NCBI GenBank assembly: GCA_902494195.1
Contig: CABUSH010000004.1
Coordinates: 47,031-111,030, forward strand
Origin: an uncultured Collinsella sp.
GTDB taxonomy: Bacteria; Actinomycetota; Coriobacteriia; Coriobacteriales; Coriobacteriaceae
Reading direction: 5' to 3'
Length of the DNA: 64,000 nucleotides
Shown: piece after piece, positions 1 through 8,397 of the stretch
Layout: each line of letters starts with the position of its first letter
Numbering within the stretch: the first letter of the stretch is position 1
Notes under the pieces: model-generated
The model's input: only the letters and a program-made list of their open reading frames with translations
Databases searched by the model: none
What the model was told of the DNA's origin: nothing
Translations under genes and position numbers: made by a program

Positions 1-1517
1 CCAAGGAGCTTTCCGCCCTTCCCGCCGATGCCGACATGGAGGCCATTGCCGGCGCCATCACCCACGGCTCCCTCATGGGCGCCCGCGGTAACTCCGGCGT
101 CATCACCTCGCAGATCCTGCGCGGTGTGGCCGAGGGCCTTGTCTCTGCCGATGAGCCCATTACGTCCGCCAATATCGCCTTCGCCTTCCGTCGTGCCGTC
201 AAGGTTGCCTTCCAGGCTGTTCGTAAGCCCATCGAGGGTACGATCCTCACGGTCCTGCGTGATGTTTCGACCAAGGCAGACGAGTGCGAGAAGAAGAAGT
301 TCTCTGCCGAGGATGCGCTCGACGCTATCGTTGTCGAGGCCTACCAGTCCGTCGCTCGCACGCCCGACCTGCTGCCCGTCCTCAAGGAGAACGGCGTGGT
401 CGACTCCGGCGCCTTTGGCTTTGCCATCTTCTTGGAGAACTTTGTTGCCGCCGCTCTTGGCCGCAGCACCTTGGTCGAGGATTTCTCCGCTACGTTTGAT
501 TCCGCCGGCTCTGCCCGCGACGCCGCTCTTGGTCGTGTTGAGATCGAGGCTAACGACGACTGGGAGGGCTCGGAGTTCCGCTACTGCAACGAGTTCCTCT
601 TTAAGGCTGACGCTCCTTTTGACGAGGATGAGTGCCTGAAGTTCCTGGGCTCTATGGGCGACTGTGAGCTGCTCGTTGGTGCCTATCCCGACTACAAGAT
701 CCACGTGCACTCCAACACCCCCAACCTGGTGCTCGAGCACATGCTTCAGCTCGGTCAGATCTATGAGGTCTTTATCCACAACATGGAGATGGAGGCCCAC
801 GACCGTACCGCTAAAATCCACGAGGACCAGGAGAAGGCCGCCGAGCCCGCGAAGGCCCTGGGCTTTGTCGCCGTTGCCGCCGGTTCCGGTGAGGCCGACA
901 TCCTCAAGTCCCTCGGCGTCGATGTGATCGTGTCGGGTGGCCAGACCATGAACCCTTCGACTGCCGACCTGCTGGGCGCGGTGGACCAGGTCAATGCGAC
1001 CTCGGTCATCATCCTGCCCAACAACGGTAACATCCGCATGGCCGCCGAGGCCGCTGCCTCCGCCTGCACCGACAAGAAGGTCGCCGTCGTTCCCACCAAG
1101 ACCGTCCCGCAGGCTTTCTCCGCGCTGTTCGCGGTCCTGCCCGATTCCGAGCTCGAGGATGCTGTTGCCGCTATGGTCGACGCCATCAGCGAGGTCCGCG
1201 ATGGCGAGGTCACCCGCGCCGTGCGCGACTCCAGCGCCTCCGACGGCTCGCCGATTCACTCCGGTGACGTCATGGGCATCATCGCCGGCTCCATCGATGT
1301 GGTCGGCTCCGACGTGAAACAGGTCACGCTCGACTGCATCAACCGTATGCAGGAGGAAGAGGAGGGCGACGCGCTGACGATTCTGGCCGGCGAGGAGCTG
1401 TCCGACGAGGCCTTCCAGGAGATCGTCGACGCTATCGAGGAGGCTCAGCCCGATCTGGAGATCGACGCCCATCGTGGCGAGCAGCCGCTCTATCCCGTGA
1501 TCTTCTCGATCGAGTAG
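1..1517 (+). CDS. FakA/YloV-like DAK2-domain fatty acid kinase (5' partial)
   Basis: The reading frame is already open at the left edge (first full codon at base 3), so the N-terminus is missing; about 504 residues remain of a family usually near 550. The DAK2 signature GARGNSG lies at about bases 78-98, followed by the rest of the DAK2 kinase domain and then the long C-terminal domain typical of YloV/FakA, ending in a GEQPLYP.. tail. Family knowledge: FakA phosphorylates fatty acids presented by a DegV-family FakB protein, feeding acyl-phosphate to phospholipid synthesis. No DegV gene is in the window. It sits 9 bases before recG, the arrangement known from many Gram-positive genomes; plsX and acpP a few kb downstream fit a lipid theme. 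Dihydroxyacetone kinase activity is unlikely because no DhaK partner is visible. Confidence 0.88.
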   Translation, partial: KELSALPADADMEAIAGAITHGSLMGARGNSGVITSQILRGVAEGLVSADEPITSANIAFAFRRAVKVAFQAVRKPIEGTILTVLRDVSTKADECEKKKFSAEDALDAIVVEAYQSVARTPDLLPVLKENGVVDSGAFGFAIFLENFVAAALGRSTLVEDFSATFDSAGSARDAALGRVEIEANDDWEGSEFRYCNEFLFKADAPFDEDECLKFLGSMGDCELLVGAYPDYKIHVHSNTPNLVLEHMLQLGQIYEVFIHNMEMEAHDRTAKIHEDQEKAAEPAKALGFVAVAAGSGEADILKSLGVDVIVSGGQTMNPSTADLLGAVDQVNATSVIILPNNGNIRMAAEAAASACTDKKVAVVPTKTVPQAFSALFAVLPDSELEDAVAAMVDAISEVRDGEVTRAVRDSSASDGSPIHSGDVMGIIAGSIDVVGSDVKQVTLDCINRMQEEEEGDALTILAGEELSDEAFQEIVDAIEEAQPDLEIDAHRGEQPLYPVIFSIE

Positions 1518-1526
1518 GCTCTGCCC

Positions 1527-3704
1527 ATGTCCGAGCTGTGCTCCGTGCCGCGTGTCTCGGAGCGTTTTGCCCAGAGCAATGCGCTCGACGAGGATATCGC
1601 GCGACTCAAATATGTTTCGGGTAAACGTGAGGAGGCCCTTCGCCGTCTGGGAATTCGGACGGTGGGGGACCTCCTTCTCCATATTCCTCATCGCTACCTG
1701 GACTTCACTCGCTCGTGGTCCATCGAGATGGCGCCCATCGGTACCGTGTGCACCATCATCGCCACCGTCGATCGTATTGTCCAAAAGCAGCCCCGTCCGC
1801 GTATGCAGGTGACTGAGGTCTCGCTCGTGGACGAGACGGGCGTGCTACAGGTTGCCTTTTTCCGTCAGCCTTGGATTGCCCAACAGCTTAAGCAGGGCGA
1901 CCGCCTGGCCGTGATGGGCAAGGTCGAGTTTGCCTACGGTTTTAAGCAGATGGCCTCGCCGCACTTTGAAAAGCTCGAGGGCGGGCGTGCCGCGGGCACT
2001 ATCCTGCCGGTCCATTACGTGAGCGATGGCGTGAGCCAGGCGTGGATGCGCCGCATCGTTAGCGGCGCGCTCGAGGTTGTCGGCAATCCCTTCGATCCGA
2101 TTCCCGCACGCTTGCGCGTCAAGCGCCGCCTGATGAGCAATGCCCGCGCGCTGCGCTCAATTCACTTTCCATCGAGCATGGCCGAGCGCGATATCGCGCG
2201 TCGTCGCCTTGCCTACGAGGAGTGCCTCTGCTTGCAGCTCGCGCTGCGTCTGCGCAACGATGGCGGTATGGTTGACGTGGTGCCTTATGCGCATGCCGCG
2301 GGCGAACATTTTGCTGCGCTTAAACAGGCCCTGCCGTTTTCGCTGAGCGATGAGCAGGAGGCTGCATTTCAAGACATCCTGCATGACATGTGCGATGGCA
2401 GTCGTGTGATGAACCGTCTGCTGCTGGGCGACGTCGGTACCGGTAAGACCGCCGTTGCCGCCTGTGCGTTGGCGGTTGCGGCCGATAGCGGCACTCAGGC
2501 GTGCGTTATGGCGCCCACGGGCGTGCTGGCGCGTCAATATGCCGATAAGACCGGCCCCTTGCTCTCGCAGGCTGGCATGACCTGGGCGCTCCTGACGGGC
2601 GCCACGCCGGCGGCCGAGCGTGAACAGATTCATGCGCGGCTCCAGTCTGGCGAGCTCGACGTGCTCTTTGGTACCCATGCGGTGCTTTCCGAGAACGTCA
2701 CGTTCAAGCATTTGTCGCTTGTGGTGATCGACGAGCAGCACCGCTTTGGCGTGGGGCAGCGTAACGCCCTGCGCGCAAAAGGCCCGGGTGCCGACTTGCT
2801 GGTCATGACTGCAACGCCCATCCCGCGCACGCTGGCGCTTTCGGTGTACGGCGACCTGGATACGAGCATCATCCGCCATCGTCCCGTTCCGGGTGCCGGC
2901 GTGACGACGCGCGTCCTCACCGAGTCGAGTCGCGACCTGGCCTATGGCGCCATTCGCGAGGCGCACGAAAAGGGGCAGCAAGCCTACGTGATCTGTCCGC
3001 TCGTGGAGCCGAGCGATTCGGCCGATGAGCTCGAAGACGTACCCGGCATCGCTCGCGACGACGAAGGCCGCGTGACCGTGCCCGTGCCGTTGCATGACAC
3101 GGCGACCGAGCTCGAACGCCTTCGTCTGGCATTACCGGGGCTTTCCATCGAGCGTCTTCACGGCCGCACGCCGGCGGGGGAAAGGGACCGGGTCATCGAT
3201 GCCTTTAAGCGTGGCGAGATCGATGTGCTCGTCTCGACCACGGTGGTCGAGGTGGGCGTTGACGTGCCCAACGCCACCGTCATGGTCATCGAGAACGGCG
3301 AGCGCTTTGGTTTGGCGGCCTTGCACCAGCTGCGCGGGCGCGTAGGCCGCGGCAGCGTGTCGGGTACGTGCCTGGTCATGACGCACTCCAAGGGCAACGG
3401 TGGCGCGTCGACGGCACAAGACCGCCTCCAGTCGCTCGAGAAGACCTCGGACGGCTTTACGCTCGCCCAGATGGACCTGCGTCTGCGCCACGAGGGCGAA
3501 ATCCTGGGTTACCGCCAGCATGGCGGCGTGACCTTGCGCTTTGTTGACCTCGATGCCGACGAGGAATTGATCGAGTGGTCCCATTTGGACGCGGTCGAGC
3601 TCTTGCGGTATGCTTGCAACCTTGACTCCGTGGCGACGCGCCCCTTGCGCGATGCGGTCGCCACGCGGTATCGACACATCTTTAAGGAGGTCAGCGGAGG
3701 ATGA
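1527..3704 (+). CDS. recG: ATP-dependent DNA helicase RecG
   Basis: RecG unwinds branched DNA and regresses stalled replication forks in the cytoplasm. The 725-residue protein has an N-terminal wedge/OB region (about residues 25-160), then a superfamily 2 helicase core: Walker A GDVGTGKT with its lysine near residue 307, the DEQH Walker B box near 402 followed by RFGVGQR, TATPIPRTL just after, and a C-terminal helicase domain with VDVPNA and QLRGRVGR motifs. Length is slightly above the usual 680-700. The start is the ATG 9 bases after the fakA-like stop. Its stop overlaps the start of rsmD by four bases (ATGA), so the two are translationally coupled. Confidence 0.97.
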   Translation: MSELCSVPRVSERFAQSNALDEDIARLKYVSGKREEALRRLGIRTVGDLLLHIPHRYLDFTRSWSIEMAPIGTVCTIIATVDRIVQKQPRPRMQVTEVSLVDETGVLQVAFFRQPWIAQQLKQGDRLAVMGKVEFAYGFKQMASPHFEKLEGGRAAGTILPVHYVSDGVSQAWMRRIVSGALEVVGNPFDPIPARLRVKRRLMSNARALRSIHFPSSMAERDIARRRLAYEECLCLQLALRLRNDGGMVDVVPYAHAAGEHFAALKQALPFSLSDEQEAAFQDILHDMCDGSRVMNRLLLGDVGTGKTAVAACALAVAADSGTQACVMAPTGVLARQYADKTGPLLSQAGMTWALLTGATPAAEREQIHARLQSGELDVLFGTHAVLSENVTFKHLSLVVIDEQHRFGVGQRNALRAKGPGADLLVMTATPIPRTLALSVYGDLDTSIIRHRPVPGAGVTTRVLTESSRDLAYGAIREAHEKGQQAYVICPLVEPSDSADELEDVPGIARDDEGRVTVPVPLHDTATELERLRLALPGLSIERLHGRTPAGERDRVIDAFKRGEIDVLVSTTVVEVGVDVPNATVMVIENGERFGLAALHQLRGRVGRGSVSGTCLVMTHSKGNGGASTAQDRLQSLEKTSDGFTLAQMDLRLRHEGEILGYRQHGGVTLRFVDLDADEELIEWSHLDAVELLRYACNLDSVATRPLRDAVATRYRHIFKEVSGG

Positions 3705-4330
3705 GAATCATCGGCGGCGAATGGCGCGGTCGTAAGATCGAGGAGCCCCGTGGTCGCGATGTCACCCGCCCCACGACCGATCGCGTGCGCGAGGCGTGCG
3801 CATCTATGGTCATGTCGGCATTCGACTTCGATCTGGACGAGATCCGCGTGCTGGACGCCTTTGGCGGCTCCGGCGCCTTGGGCATTGAGATGCTCTCGCG
3901 CGGTGCCCGCTCGCTCACCACGTTCGAGATCGATCGCAACGCTGCTCGTCTGATTACCAAGAATATCGAGTCGCTCTGCCGCGACCGTGCGCGCTGGCGC
4001 GTGGTGACGGGTGACGTGCTGGCAAGCGCTTCGCGCGGCCGTGTGCCGGGCGGTCCCTTTGACCTGGTCCTGCTCGACCCGCCTTATGCTTTTGGTGCTG
4101 ACCCAGTCGAGGAGCTGCTGCAAAACCTAGCTCAGCAAGGCATGCTGGCGCAGGGTGCCTACGTGCTCTTTGAGCACGCCGCGGCCGATGCGGGCGCACA
4201 TCCGGCAGGCTTTGAGACCGTGCGCGAGAAGCGTTACGGCATAACCTCGGTTGACTTGCTGCGCTGGGTTGGCAACGGCGAGGATGATGGCAACGATAGC
4301 GACGCACCCACGGAGGATGCCCATGAGTGA
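3701..4330 (+). CDS. rsmD: 16S rRNA (guanine966-N2)-methyltransferase RsmD
   Basis: SAM-dependent methylation of G966 in 16S rRNA. The 209-residue protein begins MRIIGGEWRGRKI, typical of the family, has the SAM-binding stretch LDAFGGSGALG at about residues 49-60 and the N-methyltransferase motif DPPY near 126. A good ribosome site (GGAGG region inside the end of recG) precedes the ATG, which overlaps the recG stop. The C-terminal tail is acidic (GEDDGNDSDAPTED) and probably disordered. Followed by coaD with an 8-base overlap, the common rsmD-coaD pair. Confidence 0.95.
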   Translation: MRIIGGEWRGRKIEEPRGRDVTRPTTDRVREACASMVMSAFDFDLDEIRVLDAFGGSGALGIEMLSRGARSLTTFEIDRNAARLITKNIESLCRDRARWRVVTGDVLASASRGRVPGGPFDLVLLDPPYAFGADPVEELLQNLAQQGMLAQGAYVLFEHAAADAGAHPAGFETVREKRYGITSVDLLRWVGNGEDDGNDSDAPTEDAHE

Positions 4331-4820
4331 CACCATTAACCGCGTAATCGTCCCGGGCACCTTCGATCCCATCACGTTTGGCCACATCGACGTGATTCGC
4401 CGTGCCCGCCGCATCTTTCCCAGCGTGATCGTCGCCGTGGCCGAATCGCAGGGCAAAAACGGCGTCGGCACCACGTTTATGCTCGACGAGCGTGTGGCGC
4501 TGGCCCGTGAGGCGCTCGGCGATATTGACGGCGTCGAGGTGCTGCCCTTCACTGGCCTCTTGGTTGATTTTGCCCGCGAACAGGGAGCAGGAGCCGTGGT
4601 CAAGGGCCTGCGTGCCATGACCGACTTTGAGTACGAGCTGCAGCAGGCCGACCTCAACTACCGCCTGGATAGCGAGCTGGAGTCCATTTTTGTCATGAGT
4701 GCGCCGCAGTACGGCTATATCTCGAGCTCGGTGGTTCGCCAGATTGCCTCGCTCGGCAGCGACGTCTCTAATTTTGTTCCGCCCAATGTGGTCAAGGCGC
4801 TCAAACATCGCTTTTCGTGA
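4323..4820 (+). CDS. coaD: Phosphopantetheine adenylyltransferase CoaD
   Basis: Transfers AMP from ATP to 4'-phosphopantetheine in coenzyme A synthesis. The 165-residue protein starts MSDTINRVIVPGTFDP; the nucleotidyltransferase motif GTFDPITFGH (residues about 11-20) and the C-terminal ISSSVVR motif are both intact. An in-frame upstream extension exists but lies inside rsmD; the ATG at 4323 has a GGAGG directly upstream (4312-4316) and overlaps the rsmD stop by 8 bases, so it is the better start. Confidence 0.96.
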   Translation: MSDTINRVIVPGTFDPITFGHIDVIRRARRIFPSVIVAVAESQGKNGVGTTFMLDERVALAREALGDIDGVEVLPFTGLLVDFAREQGAGAVVKGLRAMTDFEYELQQADLNYRLDSELESIFVMSAPQYGYISSSVVRQIASLGSDVSNFVPPNVVKALKHRFS

Positions 4821-4888
4821 CGTTTTTTAATGCCTGGTGGCATGTGGTAAACTAACACGATGATATGTTACCTATGAAAGGAGACCGG

Positions 4889-5386
4889 ATGCCGGGCGAG
4901 AATTTTCCTGGCGACAGGATCGTGAGTCTTGTCGACGAGCTCGAGGGGCTCATCGAAGAGGCTAAGACGCCGTTCGGCAAGAACGCCCAGATGAAGGTTA
5001 TCGACGCCGACGTCTTCTTTAACATCCTCGACGAGATCCGCATGAGCTATCCCGAGGAATGGCAGAAGTCCCGCCGTATCCTCAAGGAGCGCGAGGAGCT
5101 TATGGCTTCCGCCGCCGCTCAGGCCGATTCCATCATCGCCGATGCTCAACAGCAGGCCCTCACCATTGCCGGTGAGCAGGAGATCGTCCGCTTAGCGCAG
5201 CAGCAGGCCGACGATATCCGCGACCGTGCCCAGCAGTATGAGCGCGAGACACGCTATGCCGCCGAGGACTACGCCGAGCAGGTCTTTACGCACCTCGAGG
5301 AGAACCTCAAGAGCCTGACCGGCACGGTGACCCGTTGCCGTCAGCAGCTCAACGAGGGTGCCGCCCAGCAGAATGGTCAGTGGTAA
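4889..5386 (+). CDS. DivIVA-like coiled-coil protein
   Basis: 165 residues. After about 55 residues containing VDELEGLIEEAKTPFG and DVFFNILDEIRMSYPEEW, the rest is a long charged, Ala/Gln-rich heptad region (about 60-150) predicted to be coiled coil. This two-part layout resembles small DivIVA/GpsB-type or ATP synthase b-like helical proteins, but no diagnostic motif is visible, so the role (scaffold, cell pole or division) is inference. The start is chosen at 4889 because AAAGGAG (4877-4883) precedes it by 5 bases; an ATG at 4865 has no ribosome site. A new transcript may begin in the short gap after coaD. The stop overlaps the next gene by one base (TAATG). Confidence 0.6.
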   Translation: MPGENFPGDRIVSLVDELEGLIEEAKTPFGKNAQMKVIDADVFFNILDEIRMSYPEEWQKSRRILKEREELMASAAAQADSIIADAQQQALTIAGEQEIVRLAQQQADDIRDRAQQYERETRYAAEDYAEQVFTHLEENLKSLTGTVTRCRQQLNEGAAQQNGQW

Positions 5387-5940
5387 TGGCTGAGTTCCCG
5401 AGCGTTACCGTCGATCTTTCCGAGCAGCTCGAGTTTCCTGGAGATTCGTATCCGCTGACCGGTAAGGTCGATGTCGCCACCTACACGGTGGGCGATAAGG
5501 AGTACCAGCTTCAGGACGGCATCGACTACGACGTTGTCTTTACCAATGCCGGTACCGGTGTCTTGCTCACGGGCATGGTCCGCGCGCACGCCACCGGCGA
5601 GTGCGACCGTTGCCTGGAGCCCGCCTCGTTTGATATCGCCGGCGAGATCGAGGAGTTCTACCTCTTTGAGGAGCCCGAGGACCCCGAGGCCTACGAAGAC
5701 GGCTACGAGTTACTGGGCGAGGATCGCATCGTCGATCTGGGTGAGCCCATCAACGACGCGGTCGTCATGGACACGCCGTTCGTTGTCCTGTGCAAGCCCG
5801 ATTGTCGCGGCCTATGCCCCACTTGCGGCATCAATCTCAACGTCGAGCAATGCGATTGCGCCGCTCAAGCAGAGGCCGAATGGGCCGCTGCCACGGAAAA
5901 TCCATTTGCAGCATTGAAGAATCTCAAGCTTGACGAGTAA
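5386..5940 (+). CDS. YceD/DUF177 family protein (23S rRNA accumulation factor)
   Basis: 184 residues. DUF177 proteins lie immediately upstream of rpmF in most bacteria and are linked to 23S rRNA/large-subunit maturation. Seen here: the central ATGECDRCLEP motif, and a C-terminal metal-binding-looking cluster CKPDCRGLCPTCG followed by two more cysteines (QCDCAA), typical of the actinobacterial/Firmicutes branch. Acidic stretch EEPEDPEAYEDGYE between them. The ATG overlaps the previous stop by one base and rpmF starts about 65 bases downstream. Confidence 0.88.
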   Translation: MAEFPSVTVDLSEQLEFPGDSYPLTGKVDVATYTVGDKEYQLQDGIDYDVVFTNAGTGVLLTGMVRAHATGECDRCLEPASFDIAGEIEEFYLFEEPEDPEAYEDGYELLGEDRIVDLGEPINDAVVMDTPFVVLCKPDCRGLCPTCGINLNVEQCDCAAQAEAEWAAATENPFAALKNLKLDE

Positions 5941-6004
5941 AACTGTGGTAGTATCGCTACTTGCGCGTAATCGCCACACTGGATAGTTCATAAGGAAGGT
6001 CACT

Positions 6005-6184
6005 ATGCCCGTACCTAAACAAAAGCAGGGTCGTATCCGCACTCACACCCGCCGTTCCGCCAACATGAAGATCTCGGCTGCGGCTCAGTCCACGTGCCCC
6101 CGTTGCGGTGCTGTCAAGCTCCCGCACCACGTGTGCCCCAGCTGCGGTTTCTACAAGGACCGCGAGGTTATCGTTACCGAGTAA
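6005..6184 (+). CDS. rpmF: 50S ribosomal protein L32 (bL32)
   Basis: 59 residues, starting MPVPKQKQGRIRTHTRRS, followed by two CxxC pairs, CPRCG and CPSCG, spaced as in zinc-binding L32 proteins. Structural protein of the large ribosomal subunit. A ribosome site AAGGA (5993-5997) precedes the ATG. Placement between DUF177 and plsX is the classic yceD-rpmF-plsX order. A hairpin with a T-run lies between rpmF and plsX and may attenuate read-through. Confidence 0.97.
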   Translation: MPVPKQKQGRIRTHTRRSANMKISAAAQSTCPRCGAVKLPHHVCPSCGFYKDREVIVTE

Positions 6185-6225
6185 CTGTATACTCTGGATG
6201 CGATGCCGTTCCAACTGGAACCACA

Positions 6226-6255
6226 ATGGCCGGCTCAATGAGTCGGCCATTTTTG
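6226..6255 (+). terminator. Intrinsic terminator/attenuator between rpmF and plsX
   Basis: Arms ATGGCCGGCTC (6226-6236) and GAGTCGGCCAT (6240-6250) pair over 11 bp with one G-U, loop AAT, followed by TTTTG. It sits only about 16 bases before the plsX start, so it probably sets a lower level of plsX relative to rpmF rather than ending the unit completely. Confidence 0.75.
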
Positions 6256-6271
6256 TATAAGGAGCATGTAT

Positions 6272-7291
6272 ATGAGTAACGTTCGCGTTTGTGTAGACGT
6301 TGTGGGCGGAGACGAGAAGCCTCAGGTTGTCCTCGACGGTATCGAGGCGGCGCTTGCGGCGGATCCCGATATCGAGGTCTTGGCCGTCGGTCCCGCAGAG
6401 ATCGTGAACCCCTTTGCCGCGGCTCACGCTCGCGTCGAGGCCTTGGAGGCGCCCGATGTCATCGCCATGGATGACGATCCCATTCGAGCTGTGATGACCA
6501 AGCGTAAGTCCTCGATCGTACTTGCCTGCCGCGCTATCAAGAAGGGCAACGCGGACGCGTTCTTCTCTGCCGGCTCCACCGGCGCCATGACCGCTGCCGC
6601 TACCGCCTATGTGACGCCATTTAGATATCAGGCCGAGGGCAAGAAGCAGCCGGTGCGTCCGTGCCTCACCAATGCATTGCCCAACCGCGCCGGCGGCCTG
6701 ACGGTACTGTGCGACATGGGCGCCAACCCCGATGTCGAGGTCGACGACATGGTGCGTTTTGCCCAGATGGGTAGCGCCTATGCGCGCGTCGTCCTGGGCA
6801 TTGAGCATCCCCGCGTCGGTTTGCTCGGCAACGGCACCGAGGACGAGAAGGGCTCCAACTTTACCAAGGCGTGCTTCCCTGCCATGAAGGCCGCCGTTCC
6901 CGGCTTTGTGGGCAACTGCGAGGGCACCGACCTGACCTCGGGTAACTTTGACGTCGTCGTTGCCGATGGCATGTCGGGTAACATCGCGCTTAAGGCAACC
7001 GAGGGCGCCGCTAAGTTTTTGCTGCAAGAGCTCAAGGGTGCCTTTATGGCTTCGCTGGGCACCAAGATCGCCGCGTTGCTCATCAAAAAGCAGATGCGCG
7101 AGATCAAGGCAAAGCTCTCGGGCGATGCTAAGGGCGGCGCCATTCTGCTGGGCCTGCGTGGCGTGGTCCTGATCGGCCACGGTGCCACCTCGGTCGAGGC
7201 CGTCAAAAACGGTACGCTCGCCGCGGCGGAGGCCGTGCGCGCCGGGCTGGTCGAGAACGTCGCCAACTCTATGGACGGCATCGTTTTGTAG
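6272..7291 (+). CDS. plsX: Phosphate acyltransferase PlsX
   Basis: Makes acyl-phosphate from acyl-ACP for phosphatidic acid synthesis; peripheral membrane enzyme. 339 residues, beginning CVDVVGGDEKPQ where other PlsX have DAMGGDxxP, then FSAGSTGAMTAAAT, LCDMGANPD, LGNGTEDEKG and DGMSGNIALKATEG, all family motifs. AAGGAG (6259-6264) is 7 bases from the ATG at 6272 but only 1 from an alternative ATG at 6266, so the former is used. acpP and rnc follow, the usual plsX-acpP-rnc order without fabD/fabG. Confidence 0.94.
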   Translation: MSNVRVCVDVVGGDEKPQVVLDGIEAALAADPDIEVLAVGPAEIVNPFAAAHARVEALEAPDVIAMDDDPIRAVMTKRKSSIVLACRAIKKGNADAFFSAGSTGAMTAAATAYVTPFRYQAEGKKQPVRPCLTNALPNRAGGLTVLCDMGANPDVEVDDMVRFAQMGSAYARVVLGIEHPRVGLLGNGTEDEKGSNFTKACFPAMKAAVPGFVGNCEGTDLTSGNFDVVVADGMSGNIALKATEGAAKFLLQELKGAFMASLGTKIAALLIKKQMREIKAKLSGDAKGGAILLGLRGVVLIGHGATSVEAVKNGTLAAAEAVRAGLVENVANSMDGIVL

Positions 7292-7415
7292 GAGCGAGTT
7301 AGAGCGCTGTTATGTGCCTCGCGGCCTTCGTCGTGGGGTAGAATCAAAACCGTGTCTTGGCGCTGCGCTTGCGGCGCCAGCTCGTTGATGTTCACGCAAT
7401 ACGAGAGGAAGCGCT

Positions 7416-7658
7416 ATGGACCGCTCCGAAATCTTCGATAAGATCGCCGAAGTCGCCGCTGACGTTCTGGGCGTCGATGTCGCCGACATTAGCGACGAGA
7501 CTACCTTTGACGATCTCGATGCCGATTCGCTCGAGCGTCTGCAGTTGGTGACGGCCATCGAGGACGAGTTCGACCTCGAGATCGATGACGAGACCCTGCT
7601 GTCGCTCAACTCTGTCGCCGACGCTGTCGACGCTATTGAAAACGCCAAGGAGGCCTAA
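7416..7658 (+). CDS. acpP: Acyl carrier protein
   Basis: 80 residues, acidic. The DADSLERL motif carries the serine (Ser38) that receives 4'-phosphopantetheine. Carrier of growing acyl chains for fatty acid synthesis and PlsX. GAGAGGAAG precedes the ATG. A TAGAAT -10-like hexamer about 75 bases upstream (7339-7344) could give it its own promoter. rnc starts 3 bases after the stop with its ribosome site inside the acpP end. Confidence 0.95.
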   Translation: MDRSEIFDKIAEVAADVLGVDVADISDETTFDDLDADSLERLQLVTAIEDEFDLEIDDETLLSLNSVADAVDAIENAKEA

Positions 7659-7661
7659 GTC

Positions 7662-8387
7662 TTGGCTTTATCTCAACGACTCGCGCGCGCCCAGGAAATC
7701 CTGGGCCACGAGTTCAATAACAAGGTGCTGCTGCGCGCGGCGCTCACGCACCCTTCTGCCGTGGAAGGTCAGCCCGTCTCGGCGAGCTATGAGCGCCTTG
7801 AGTTTTTGGGCGATTCCATTTTGGGCGCCGTGGTTGCCCGCTCGCTCTTTGAGTCCTATCCGGAGTTTGACGAGGGCAAGCTTACGCGTCTGAAGGTGTC
7901 GCTCGTCTCGGGCGCCACGCTGTCCGAGGTGTCCCATGAGCTGGGCATCGACGACATCATCATCTTTGGTGCCTCCGAGACCGGCACGGGCGCGCGCGGT
8001 CTGCATTCGGCGCTCGAGAACGTCTACGAGTCGCTCGTGGGCGCCCTGTACCTGGATGCCGGCTGGGATGCGGCGGCGGAGTTTATCCACCGTACACTCA
8101 AGCCGCACCTGGCTTCCGAGCGTGCCGAGCATCCCGCGAACCCTAAGTCGTTCTTGCAGGAGTGCGTGCAGGCCGACGGCCACGAGCCTCCGGCGTACAA
8201 GCTCGTTGGCTCTGAGGGCCCGGCGCACGCACCGACCTTTACCGCCGTGGTGCTCATCGACGGTATCCGCCAGGGCCGCGGCACCGGTTCCTCCAAGAAG
8301 GAGGCCGAGGGTGCCGCTGCGCTCGAGGCGCTTGATCGCATGGGTTACACCACCAACGGCGTGATTCTCAACAAGAAGCCTGTTTAA
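7662..8387 (+). CDS. rnc: Ribonuclease III
   Basis: Double-strand-specific endoribonuclease for rRNA and mRNA processing. 241 residues: the catalytic signature ERLEFLGDSILG at about 44-55, the second acidic box ENVYESLVGALYLD near 121-134, and a C-terminal dsRNA-binding domain from about 160 to 230 (KSFLQECVQADG to KKEAEGAAALEAL). The start codon is TTG at 7662, supported by AAGGAGG at 7647-7653, 8 bases upstream. It precedes smc as in many Gram-positive genomes. Confidence 0.96.
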   Translation: MALSQRLARAQEILGHEFNNKVLLRAALTHPSAVEGQPVSASYERLEFLGDSILGAVVARSLFESYPEFDEGKLTRLKVSLVSGATLSEVSHELGIDDIIIFGASETGTGARGLHSALENVYESLVGALYLDAGWDAAAEFIHRTLKPHLASERAEHPANPKSFLQECVQADGHEPPAYKLVGSEGPAHAPTFTAVVLIDGIRQGRGTGSSKKEAEGAAALEALDRMGYTTNGVILNKKPV

Positions 8388-8397
8388 GCGAGGAGCC